Below, one piece after another: positions 1-6,204 of a DNA stretch of 6,335 nucleotides. The notes under the pieces were generated by a model. It searched no databases and was not told where the DNA came from. It saw only the letters and a program-made list of their open reading frames with translations. Source of the stretch: JAWLHJ01 sp040904945. Its GTDB lineage: Bacteria > Gemmatimonadota > Gemmatimonadetes > Longimicrobiales > Gaopeijiaceae. The DNA is taken from positions 1 through 6,335 of the forward strand of contig JBBDSM010000084.1 of the NCBI GenBank assembly GCA_040904945.1. The letters run 5' to 3'. Position numbers and translations under genes: made by a program. Position 1 is the first letter of the stretch. Each line of letters starts with the position of its first letter.

Positions 1-1034
1 ACTACATCGCGCAGCCCGAGGACGGCCTCCAGCCGCTCGACTTCCTGCGCCACGTGGGGCCGTACGACCACTACTCCGTCAACTGGGGATACCGGGTGAT
101 CCCCGACGCGGCCACACCCGGGGACGAGCGAGCCGTGCTCGACCGCTGGATCGTGGATCGGGCCGACGATCCGATGTACCGCTACCTCCCGCAGGGCGGA
201 CTCGGCGTCTCCGACCCGCGTGCGCAGACGGAGGACATGGGCAACGACCCGGTGCTCGCGAGCAGCTACGGCATGGAGAACCTGCGGCACATCGTGCCGA
301 ACCTCGTGGCCTGGACCACCCGGCCGGGTGAGGACTACTCGGACCTGCGGGAAGTGTACGGCGAGGCCCTCACCCAGTGGAACCGCTACGTCGGGCACGT
401 GCTGAACGTCGTCGGCGGGGTCCACGTGGATCTCAAGACCGCGGACCAGGACGGTCCGGTCTACGACGGGCTCCCGCGCGCACGCCAGGAGGAGGCCATG
501 GACTGGCTGGCCCGGGAGGCGTTCGAGGCCCCGACCTGGCTCAACGATCCGCGGATCCTCGAGCTCATCGGGCCCGAGCCGGCCGGGCTGCGCGCCCTGT
601 CCAACCGGCAGGCGAGCATCCTGAACCGGCTGCTCGACCCCCAGCGCATGGCGATCCTGAGCGAGCTCGAAGCCGAGGACCCGGACCCGTATCCCCTCGC
701 GGACTTCCTGGACGACACCCGCGACGCCATCTGGGGAGACGTCGCCGGCGGCGCTCCGGTGGACGCCTACCGGCGGGCGCTCCAGCGCGCCTACCTCGAG
801 CGGATGGCGTGGCTGATGAGCGACGACGCCGAAGAAGGTCCTTCGAGCGATGACGCGGACCTGACGCGGCTGGACGTTCGCCCACTCGCGCGGGCGCAGC
901 TCACCGCGTTGCGATCCGATGCCGAACAGGGAGCCCAAGCCGCCGAGGACCGCATCACGGAGGCGCATCTCATGGACGTCGTCGCGCGGATCGACCGGAT
1001 TCTGGACCGCCGGGCGGGCGGGGCCGATCGGTAG
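1..1034 (+). CDS. Zinc-dependent metalloprotease, DUF4953/DUF5117 type, C-terminal part (5' end outside window)
   Basis: The frame is open from base 3 (first residues YIAQPEDGLQPLD) to TAG at 1032-1034, so about 343 C-terminal residues are present. I recognise the C-terminal domain of the large secreted or periplasmic zinc metalloproteases annotated DUF4953/DUF5117. Family-typical stretches include VGPYDHYSVNWGYR, then DPRAQTEDMGNDP followed by YGMENLRHIVPNL, then GGVHVDLKTADQDGPVY, and the helical tail with IWGDV and YRRALQRAYLERM. The HExxH zinc site of this family lies upstream and is not in the window, so catalytic competence cannot be judged. The GTG at 54 is internal, not a start, because conserved sequence continues upstream of it. 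The acidic, helical C-terminus (DDAEEGPSSDDAD, then an Ala/Arg/Glu-rich helix) is less conserved. The gene converges on the minus-strand operon with a 57-base gap. The family assignment is from memory of these motifs; the physiological substrate is unknown. Confidence 0.85.
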   Translation, partial: YIAQPEDGLQPLDFLRHVGPYDHYSVNWGYRVIPDAATPGDERAVLDRWIVDRADDPMYRYLPQGGLGVSDPRAQTEDMGNDPVLASSYGMENLRHIVPNLVAWTTRPGEDYSDLREVYGEALTQWNRYVGHVLNVVGGVHVDLKTADQDGPVYDGLPRARQEEAMDWLAREAFEAPTWLNDPRILELIGPEPAGLRALSNRQASILNRLLDPQRMAILSELEAEDPDPYPLADFLDDTRDAIWGDVAGGAPVDAYRRALQRAYLERMAWLMSDDAEEGPSSDDADLTRLDVRPLARAQLTALRSDAEQGAQAAEDRITEAHLMDVVARIDRILDRRAGGADR

Positions 1035-1055
1035 TCGGCGGTCGCCACATCCAAT

Positions 1056-1068
1056 GCGGCCGCGCCGC
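1056..1068. terminator. Short GC hairpin in the convergent intergenic gap (possible weak bidirectional terminator)
   Basis: GCGGC (1056-1060) and GCCGC (1064-1068) form a perfect 5-bp stem around a 3-base CGC loop, between the metalloprotease stop (1034) and the stop of the convergent CMD-like gene (1092). No T-run follows on either strand, so this is not a classical intrinsic terminator. Short GC hairpins arise easily by chance at this base composition. I list it only because it is the sole structure in the gap where both transcription units must end. Confidence 0.25.
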
Positions 1069-1091
1069 TCGTCAGAGTAGACGCCGTTCCC

Positions 1092-1676
1092 TCAGCTCGT
1101 TTCGGATTGACCCTCAGCGAACCGAGCGCGCTGCGGAATGTCGTCGGGAGGCAGGCCCGAAGCCGCTTCCATGCGCCCCGTGAAGTTGAAGTAGGACGCG
1201 AGAGCCGTGATCTCCCACACGGCGCGTTCATCCCACCCCACCGCCTTCAACGACTCCACCTCGTTCGCGCCAAACATGCTCGGAGCTTCGGTGAGTTTGC
1301 TCGCATAGCTGAGCATCGCCCTCGTCTTCGGATCCAGATCGAACTCCGGCCACGTGGTTGCGAAGTCCCGGGCCAGGTGCTCATCCCCCGTGAGACGGCG
1401 AACTGCCGCCGAGTGCAAGCCCAGTCAGGGAGCCCCTCCGACCTTCCCGTTCACGACGGTGGCCAGCATCTCGCGTTGGAGCCGGCTGAGCGGAGATCGC
1501 CGCCGCAGATGGAGCCGATCGTAGATCGCACCCGCAGCCCCGGCGACCCGCATGTCCACCGCCAGGATCTGAAAGATGCCGGGAACCACACCTCCGTACT
1601 GACGTCGGACCCACCGAAAGAGAAGGCCTCTGAGGCCTGTGGCCTTATCCGGCGCAATGATAGAAATGTTGGACAT
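1092..1676 (-). CDS. Candidate selenoprotein: AhpD/carboxymuconolactone decarboxylase-like peroxidase-related protein, in-frame TGA read as Sec84
   Basis: The reading frame runs from ATG (1676-1674) to TGA (1094-1092) with one internal TGA at 1427-1425. Read through, it gives 194 residues, a normal length for AhpD/CMD-fold proteins. The N-terminal part (MSNISIIAPD, then VPGIFQILAVDMRVAG and PLSRLQREMLATVVNG) leads to GGAP-TGA-LGLH. Residues 85-194 then continue without shift through LDPKTRAMLSYASKLT (114 on) and the family-like tail GWDERAVWEITAL with FNFTGRMEAASGLPPD. In AhpD/CMD proteins REM...NG precedes CxxCxxxH. Aligned on His88, the TGA takes the second cysteine and Gly81 the first, giving GxxUxxxH. 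AhpD-like selenoproteins are known from microbial metagenomes. The start is set by an AGGGG ribosome site 7 bases upstream; the ATG at 1682 is too close to that site. The gene follows the MatC-like gene by 19 bases. The alternative is a nonsense mutation or sequencing error. Probable activity is thiol/selenol peroxidase or related redox chemistry; the substrate is unknown. Confidence 0.8.
1396..1411 (-). promoter_or_regulatory. Candidate bacterial SECIS hairpin downstream of the in-frame TGA
   Basis: On the minus strand, thirteen bases after the TGA, CGGCG (1411-1407) pairs perfectly with CGCCG (1400-1396) around the 6-base loop GCAGTT (1406-1401). The loop begins 18 bases after the TGA. Known bacterial SECIS elements lie inside the coding region just after UGA, with a small apical loop roughly 16-37 bases away and a G in its first two positions. 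This hairpin meets all three criteria and resembles the spacing in E. coli fdhF. A lower helix is weak (CUUG against CGGG, with two G-U pairs). SelB binding is inferred. Confidence 0.65.
1425..1427 (-). other. In-frame TGA, proposed selenocysteine codon (residue 84)
   Basis: The minus-strand codons read GGG GCT CCC TGA CTG GGC TTG CAC, that is G-A-P-[TGA]-L-G-L-H. The codon stands exactly where the catalytic cysteine before the conserved histidine is expected in the AhpD/CMD fold. A single change from TGC or TGT would produce it. The other TGA codons noted in this window, at the ends of all four minus-strand genes, work as ordinary stops, so recoding must be local. Confidence 0.75.
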
Positions 1677-1683
1677 GGTCATT

Positions 1684-1688
1684 CCCCT
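1684..1688 (-). promoter_or_regulatory. Ribosome binding site deciding the start of the CMD-like selenoprotein
   Basis: AGGGG on the minus strand (1688-1684) lies 7 bases upstream of ATG at 1676. The in-frame ATG at 1682 overlaps the optimal spacing region and TTG at 1703 lies upstream of the site. The ATG at 1676 (MSNISIIAPD) is therefore the best start. Confidence 0.65.
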
Positions 1689-1695
1689 ACCTACA

Positions 1696-2931
1696 TCACA
1701 CAATCCCCAGATACACGATCGCGGCCGCGAAGAAGATGCCCGCGATCCCCACGGCGAAGAGCTGACGGAAGAGCCGCTCCCGGTCCACGCCGAAGCCCGC
1801 CGACGCCACGGCCAGGGCCCCGAGCGTCGAAATGGGGCTGTTGGTGACCATATGCGCGCCCATCACGATGGACGAGATGATGCGCGTGGAGTCTCCCCCG
1901 GTCTCGGCGACCAGCCCCGGCACCGTCGGGATGAGCGTGGGGAGCACCACGCCCGATGCGCTCGAGACGAGTGAAAGCGTGCCACCGATCAGCGCCATGA
2001 CCGGCCCCGCCGTGCGCTCGTTCATGATGCGCGTGAACCCGTCCGCCAGCAGCTCGATGCCGCCCGCCTGCTCGGCCACGTTCACCAGCACGGTCACGCC
2101 GCAGACGAGCGTGATCGTCACCCAGGGGATGGCCTGGAATGCCTCGACCTCCTTGGCGGCTCTGAGGAACAGGAGGACCACGGCGCCGGCGAAGGCGGTG
2201 AGGCCGATGTCCCAGCCGAGCACGACGATGCACGCAACGACGGCGAGTAGCACGGCGACCGTCGTCTTCTGAGCGCGATCGAGCCCGGCGGGGTTCAGCG
2301 CCCCTGTCCCGCCCGCAGCCGTGTCCCTTCGCTCCAACCGGTGCCCCTTCAGCACGAAGTAGAGGATCACCGCCAGGATGCTCTGCCCGATGATCTGCTT
2401 CATGAAGATGGGGGCCGCGATGTCGAAGCCCTGCTCGGCGCTCAACGTGTTCGCGATGATGCCGGTCGGGGCCAGCGGAGAGAGCCCGCCTGCGTTGGAC
2501 CCGGCGATGACCATGGTGGCCATGAGGAGCGGCGAGATCCGGTGATCGACCGCCACGGTGAGGGCGATGGGCAGCACGATGGCGCATACGACGATGTTAC
2601 CCGCACCGACCGCGGCGATCACGCCCGCCATGAGGAAGAACGCCGGCGGGATGAGCCGGGTCTCACCGACGGTGGCCGCGACCGCCCGCTCCGCGAGGAT
2701 CGCGAGCGTCCCGTTCACGCGGGCAATACCGAACAGCAGCGTCATGCCGAGGAGCATGAAGAAGAGCCCGAGGGGCCATCCCCCGACGATCTCTCCCGGG
2801 GCCATGCCCACCATGAAGCGCCCGATGACGAACGCGAACGCGATGCTCACGAGGCCGACGTTGACGCGTCCGAGGGTCCCCACGGCGATGGCCACGACGA
2901 TCGCCGCGATGGAGAGGGCGGCGGCGATCAC
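1696..2931 (-). CDS. matC: MatC-like dicarboxylate (malonate) carrier, ion-transporter superfamily
   Basis: This is a 411-residue, very hydrophobic protein with roughly ten to twelve membrane segments split by a hydrophilic loop at about residues 196-222. The N-terminal half strongly resembles the MatC_N family: NVGLVSIAFAFVIGR (24 on), then GLFFMLLGMTLLFGIARVNGTL (55-76). The two halves carry paired re-entrant-type Ser/Asn/Pro motifs as in this superfamily: SNAGGLSPLAPTG (145-157), and SSASGVVLPTLIP (323-335) with TNSPISTLG (363-371). The likely role is inner-membrane uptake of malonate or a related C3/C4 dicarboxylate. The start is GTG at 2931, overlapping the upstream synthetase stop as GTGA, with a weak GGAG ten bases upstream; translation is probably coupled. 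Pairing with a MatB-like ligase mirrors matBC of rhizobia and supports the substrate guess. The exact substrate and coupling ion are not visible in the sequence. Confidence 0.8.
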   Translation of the reverse strand: MIAAALSIAAIVVAIAVGTLGRVNVGLVSIAFAFVIGRFMVGMAPGEIVGGWPLGLFFMLLGMTLLFGIARVNGTLAILAERAVAATVGETRLIPPAFFLMAGVIAAVGAGNIVVCAIVLPIALTVAVDHRISPLLMATMVIAGSNAGGLSPLAPTGIIANTLSAEQGFDIAAPIFMKQIIGQSILAVILYFVLKGHRLERRDTAAGGTGALNPAGLDRAQKTTVAVLLAVVACIVVLGWDIGLTAFAGAVVLLFLRAAKEVEAFQAIPWVTITLVCGVTVLVNVAEQAGGIELLADGFTRIMNERTAGPVMALIGGTLSLVSSASGVVLPTLIPTVPGLVAETGGDSTRIISSIVMGAHMVTNSPISTLGALAVASAGFGVDRERLFRQLFAVGIAGIFFAAAIVYLGIV

Positions 2932-4517
2932 TCGGGATCGACTCCGGCGCCGTCCTCGGCGAAAAGCTCCTGCACCGCCGGCTTCGTGACCTTGCCCATG
3001 GCGTTTCGGGGGAGCTCGGGGAGGGTCATGAAGAGCGAGGGGACCTTGTAGGGCGCCAATTGCTCCTTCATCCAGGCCCGGAGCTCCGTCCCGCCGGGCG
3101 GTTCAGACACTCCAGCCGCCAGCACGAGCGCCACGGCCACCCGCTCGCCCCACTCGGGGTCGGGGACCGCGACGACGGCGCAGTCGGCCACGCTGGGGTG
3201 GGTGCGGAGCACCTCCTCCACCTCCAGCGCCGATACCTTGAAGCCGCCCGTCTTGATGATGTCCACGCTGCTCCGGCCGAGGATCCGGTACGCCCCGTCC
3301 TCCAGGACCGCCATGTCTCCGGTGGAGAACCACCCGTCATGGAACGACGCCTCGGTCTCGTCGGGCCGGCGCCAGTACTCGCTGAACACCGTGGGGCCGC
3401 GGACCTCGATCTCGCCGGGCTCCCCATCGTCGACGGGGCGCCCGTCCTCCCCGACGAGTCGGACGTCGACGCCCGGCAGCGGCCGACCGACGAAGCCAGG
3501 ACGGCGCTCCCCCTCGAGGGGGTTGGAGAGCGCCATGCCGATCTCGGTCATGCCGTACCGCTCGAGTAGGGTGTGGCCGCTCACCTCCCGCCATCGCTCG
3601 AGCATGCTCACCGGAAGCGCGGCCGAACCCGACACCATGAGGCGCAGACTCCGACACCCCTCGCTCCACGCCTGGCGACGCTCGGGCGGCGCGAGCTCCC
3701 AAGCCGCGAGCAGCTTGGCGTAGATCGTCGGCACCGCCATGTAGAGCGTGAGATCGTCGCGTGCGATCTCGTTCCAGACCGCCGCCTCCTGGAAGTTGGG
3801 CAGGATGGTGCAATGAGCTCCCGACCAGAGTGCGCTGGTGAGCACGTTCACGATGCCGTGAACGTGATGGAGCGGAAGCGTCAGGAGGATGTGATCCTCG
3901 GGGGTCCACGCCCACGCCTCCACGAGCGAGCGCACCTGCGCCTCGACGTTGGCGTGCGTGGTGACGACCCCCTTGGGCCGGCCGGTGGTGCCGCTCGTGT
4001 AGAGCATCATCGCTCGGCGGGAGGAGTCGACGTCGGGCAGGACACGGAGGGCGGATCCTTCCGGGCTCGCGCCGAACCTCCCACCGGCCGCGCCGCCGAC
4101 CAACGCCGCGCTCGACAGGACGGGCAGGCCCCGCGCCTCACCGAGTCGTTCCATCAACGACGGATGCGCTACGACGGCGACCGGATCCGCGTCCTCGAGG
4201 ACATACGCCAGCTCCCGGGGAGGGTGTGACACGGCCATGGGAACCGCGATCCCTCCGGCGCGCCAGATCCCCCACTGCACGGCGGCATACTGGAAGTCCG
4301 GTGGGACGAGGAACGCCACCCGGTCCTCTCCGAGGTCGTCCCGCTCCCCGAGCAGCGCCCGGGCCACCGCCTCCGACGCGCTCATCAGATCGTCGTAAGT
4401 GAACGAGCCCTCCGTCGCCCGGATCGCGGTGCGATCGCCGTGGGCGCGGGCACGCCCCACGAGCGGAAGCTCGCGTCGCTCGCCTCCTCCCTCTTCCTTC
4501 ATCCCGTCCGAAGTCAC
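2928..4517 (-). CDS. matB: Malonyl-CoA synthetase-like AMP-forming ligase (ACSF3/MatB type)
   Basis: This is a 529-residue ANL-superfamily acyl-CoA synthetase, complete in all core motifs. It has the P-loop YTSGTTGRPKG (173-183), LPLHHVHGIVNVL (214-226), AVPTIYAKL (261-269), LMVSGSAALP (293-302), ERYGMTEIGMAL (319-330), STGD (398-401), hinge GRSSVDIIKTGG (414-425) and PRNAMGK (503-509) with catalytic Lys509. The central region closely resembles human ACSF3 and bacterial MatB. The Arg before YGMTE is typical of malonyl-CoA synthetases, where an arginine binds the free carboxylate. The expected reaction is malonate (or methylmalonate) + ATP + CoA to the CoA thioester, AMP and PPi, in the cytoplasm. 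The GTG start at 4517 overlaps the upstream stop as GTGA without a clear ribosome site, suggesting coupling. ATG at 4502 is an alternative start; the first ~17 residues are charged and not family-conserved. Confidence 0.88.
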   Translation of the reverse strand: MTSDGMKEEGGGERRELPLVGRARAHGDRTAIRATEGSFTYDDLMSASEAVARALLGERDDLGEDRVAFLVPPDFQYAAVQWGIWRAGGIAVPMAVSHPPRELAYVLEDADPVAVVAHPSLMERLGEARGLPVLSSAALVGGAAGGRFGASPEGSALRVLPDVDSSRRAMMLYTSGTTGRPKGVVTTHANVEAQVRSLVEAWAWTPEDHILLTLPLHHVHGIVNVLTSALWSGAHCTILPNFQEAAVWNEIARDDLTLYMAVPTIYAKLLAAWELAPPERRQAWSEGCRSLRLMVSGSAALPVSMLERWREVSGHTLLERYGMTEIGMALSNPLEGERRPGFVGRPLPGVDVRLVGEDGRPVDDGEPGEIEVRGPTVFSEYWRRPDETEASFHDGWFSTGDMAVLEDGAYRILGRSSVDIIKTGGFKVSALEVEEVLRTHPSVADCAVVAVPDPEWGERVAVALVLAAGVSEPPGGTELRAWMKEQLAPYKVPSLFMTLPELPRNAMGKVTKPAVQELFAEDGAGVDPE

Positions 4518-6019
4518 TCGACGGCCGGCACGGCCTGCAGGAGCATCTCGAACGCTTCACGGAGCGCCTGCCCGCCCGGGCCCGAGCCCGTGTACTTGCC
4601 GATGCGCACCACGACCAGGTCGTGCGACGGGATGATGGTCGTGCTCTGACCACCCGCGCCCCGCATGCTGTACGAGGTGGTGGGCAGCCCCTGCCCCCCT
4701 TCCCCATTCACCCAGAAGTACGCGCCGCCGTATACGCGCCGGCCGTCGGCCTCCCACGCCGGAGCAACGGTCGACGCGTAATCGACGTATCCCTCGGGAA
4801 GGATGCGTTCGCCGTCCCAGACGCCGTCCTGCAGGTAGAGGTTGGCGAGCCGCGCCCAGTCCCGTGCCGGCATGAACGCCAACCCCTGGCCCAGGAAGTT
4901 CCCGTACGGGTCCGTCTCGATGATGGCGTCCCGGATGCCGATCCGGTCGAACAGCGCCCGCTGGGGGAACGAGTGGTAGTCCTCGCCGCGCGCTTCGACG
5001 GCCAGCCGCACCAGGTAGCTGCCGAGCACCGGATCGGTGTTGCGGTAGCGGCCGACCGTGTTCGGCGGCCACTGCTGCGGGCGGGTCGCGGCCCACTCGT
5101 AGGAGTTCGTGGTGCCGGTGTAGAGGTAGTAGTGGTCGGCGTACATGCTGTCGTCGTAGTCCGGATCGGCCGGAGCGTTGATCCGGAGGCCGCTCGACAT
5201 CCTCATGATGTCGCCGATGCGGATCTCCTGGCGCGGGTCCCCGGGCTCCTGCCATTCGGGGAATGGCGCGGGTTGCCACAGCTCGTAGGCGCCCTGCTCG
5301 ATGAGGACGCCGACCAACGTGCCGGTCAGGCTTTTGGTCATCGACCAGCTCTCGAGCGGCGTGTGGAGATCGACCTCTTCGCCGTAACGCTCGCCCAGGA
5401 TGCGGCCCTTGTACGTGACCACCAGTCCGAGGGTCTGTGCCTCGGGCGGACCGAAGCCTACGTCGAGCGCCCGCTCGACCAGCTCCATATCGACCTCGGC
5501 CGGGAACGGCTCGTCGGACAGGACGTCTCCCATGGGCCAGGGCGTGGTCTCGGCCGGCGGCAGGTTACGCGCGACCTCGCTCGGCGTGAAGTAGACCGAG
5601 TCCTCTCCAATGGGGTGCGCCACGCATCCCTGGTTCGCGTAACGCTTCGCTGTTCGCGTCACCCCGTCGGGGAGCGTGAGCGAGACCCTCTGCCGATCGA
5701 AGTCGACGATCGTGTCGACCACATGCTGGCGCTCGTCGAACGGCGCGATGAAGCCTCCGACGTTCTCGGCGGCATCGTCGGGGTCGAGTCCCGTGATGAA
5801 CACGGCCGAGCAAAGGATCTTGGCGAAGCCGGAGGTCTGGTGGTGGAGCGCCTCGCCGGGGGGCGGTACGTACTCGGTGTCGAGCTCGAGCGCGGCGGCC
5901 CGCGCAATGAGCTGCTCGTCGGAGCCGTCACTGGTGGGGATCTCAGGGGCGTCGGGTCCGCAGGCGACCAGCCCTGCGAGCCCGAGGAACAGAAGCGAAG
6001 AGCGCGAAAGCGGAGCCAT
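4514..6019 (-). CDS. Lipoprotein serine hydrolase, class C beta-lactamase / NylB-like fold
   Basis: Counting from ATG 6019 the protein has 501 residues. A lipoprotein signal (MAPLSRSSLLFLGLAGLVAC) ends in a good lipobox with Cys20, so it should be membrane-anchored outside the cytoplasm. The frame extends upstream to a TTG at 6055, but that would place a charged stretch before the signal, so ATG 6019 is preferred; only a weak GGGAT precedes it. Residues 60-190 form an extra N-terminal region containing KILCSAVFITGLDPDDA and two cysteines (70, 131). The hydrolase domain follows: nucleophile motif S226-M-T-K229, MSSGL (274-278), Y325-R-N327, and the third motif region RGAGGQS (453-459) in place of the usual K/H-x-G. 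Such proteins are usually esterases, amidases or peptidases rather than resistance enzymes. It appears to be the first gene of the operon and its TGA overlaps the next start. The substrate is unknown. Confidence 0.85.
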   Translation of the reverse strand: MAPLSRSSLLFLGLAGLVACGPDAPEIPTSDGSDEQLIARAAALELDTEYVPPPGEALHHQTSGFAKILCSAVFITGLDPDDAAENVGGFIAPFDERQHVVDTIVDFDRQRVSLTLPDGVTRTAKRYANQGCVAHPIGEDSVYFTPSEVARNLPPAETTPWPMGDVLSDEPFPAEVDMELVERALDVGFGPPEAQTLGLVVTYKGRILGERYGEEVDLHTPLESWSMTKSLTGTLVGVLIEQGAYELWQPAPFPEWQEPGDPRQEIRIGDIMRMSSGLRINAPADPDYDDSMYADHYYLYTGTTNSYEWAATRPQQWPPNTVGRYRNTDPVLGSYLVRLAVEARGEDYHSFPQRALFDRIGIRDAIIETDPYGNFLGQGLAFMPARDWARLANLYLQDGVWDGERILPEGYVDYASTVAPAWEADGRRVYGGAYFWVNGEGGQGLPTTSYSMRGAGGQSTTIIPSHDLVVVRIGKYTGSGPGGQALREAFEMLLQAVPAVE

Positions 6020-6071
6020 GGTACCATCCCGGGTCAGTGGTCGAACGCACCCCAAAAGGGCGACGGCAGCG

Positions 6072-6100
6072 AACGTAGGTCACGGTTTCCGGAGCGGCAA
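6072..6100 (-). promoter_or_regulatory. Possible sigma70-type promoter for the minus-strand operon
   Basis: On the minus strand TTGCCG (6100-6095) is followed after exactly 17 bases by TACGTT (6077-6072). Matches to consensus are 4 of 6 at -35 and 3 of 6 at -10. The expected start near 6065 would give a leader of about 45 bases to the ATG at 6019. The position fits the head of the operon, but the match is modest and this is inference. Confidence 0.35.
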
Positions 6101-6193
6101 GGAATCGCGCCGGGCGCTCGACCATGGCTTGTCCGCGCGCTGTCCGGAGCCGAGTATCGGGGAGAATCCACGCACGCCGCCCACCCCTTCGAC

Positions 6194-6197
6194 GGGA
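6194..6197 (+). promoter_or_regulatory. Ribosome binding site of the gene starting at 6205
   Basis: GGGA at 6194-6197 stands 7 bases before the ATG at 6205, a good spacing, and supports that start for the truncated plus-strand gene. Confidence 0.5.
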
Positions 6198-6204
6198 CAG
6201 CACC

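Noticed and set aside
1092..1418. Separate 108-residue ORF starting at a TTG
   Set aside because: It is the in-frame continuation of the gene starting at 1676 after the internal TGA. It lacks the N-terminal half of the fold and a ribosome binding site of its own.
1425..1427. Genome-wide TGA reassignment (alternative genetic code)
   Set aside because: Four minus-strand genes end in TGA at sensible family lengths, two of them in GTGA overlaps with the next gene.
1092..1676. Simple pseudogene explanation for the internal TGA
   Set aside because: There is no frameshift, no other stop and no decay in family-like sequence downstream. The TGA falls on the redox residue and is followed by a well-placed hairpin. 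It is kept as the main alternative but judged less likely.
1691..2587. 298-residue minus-strand ORF overlapping the MatC-like gene
   Set aside because: Its Arg/His/Gly-rich composition is typical of a frame-shifted shadow; the overlapping frame is a clear membrane transporter.
6129..6157. Possible plus-strand promoter (TTGTCC, 17 bases, GAGTAT) upstream of 6205
   Set aside because: The -10 match is poor and the better-looking TATCGG would need a 20-base spacer. It is not strong enough to list.
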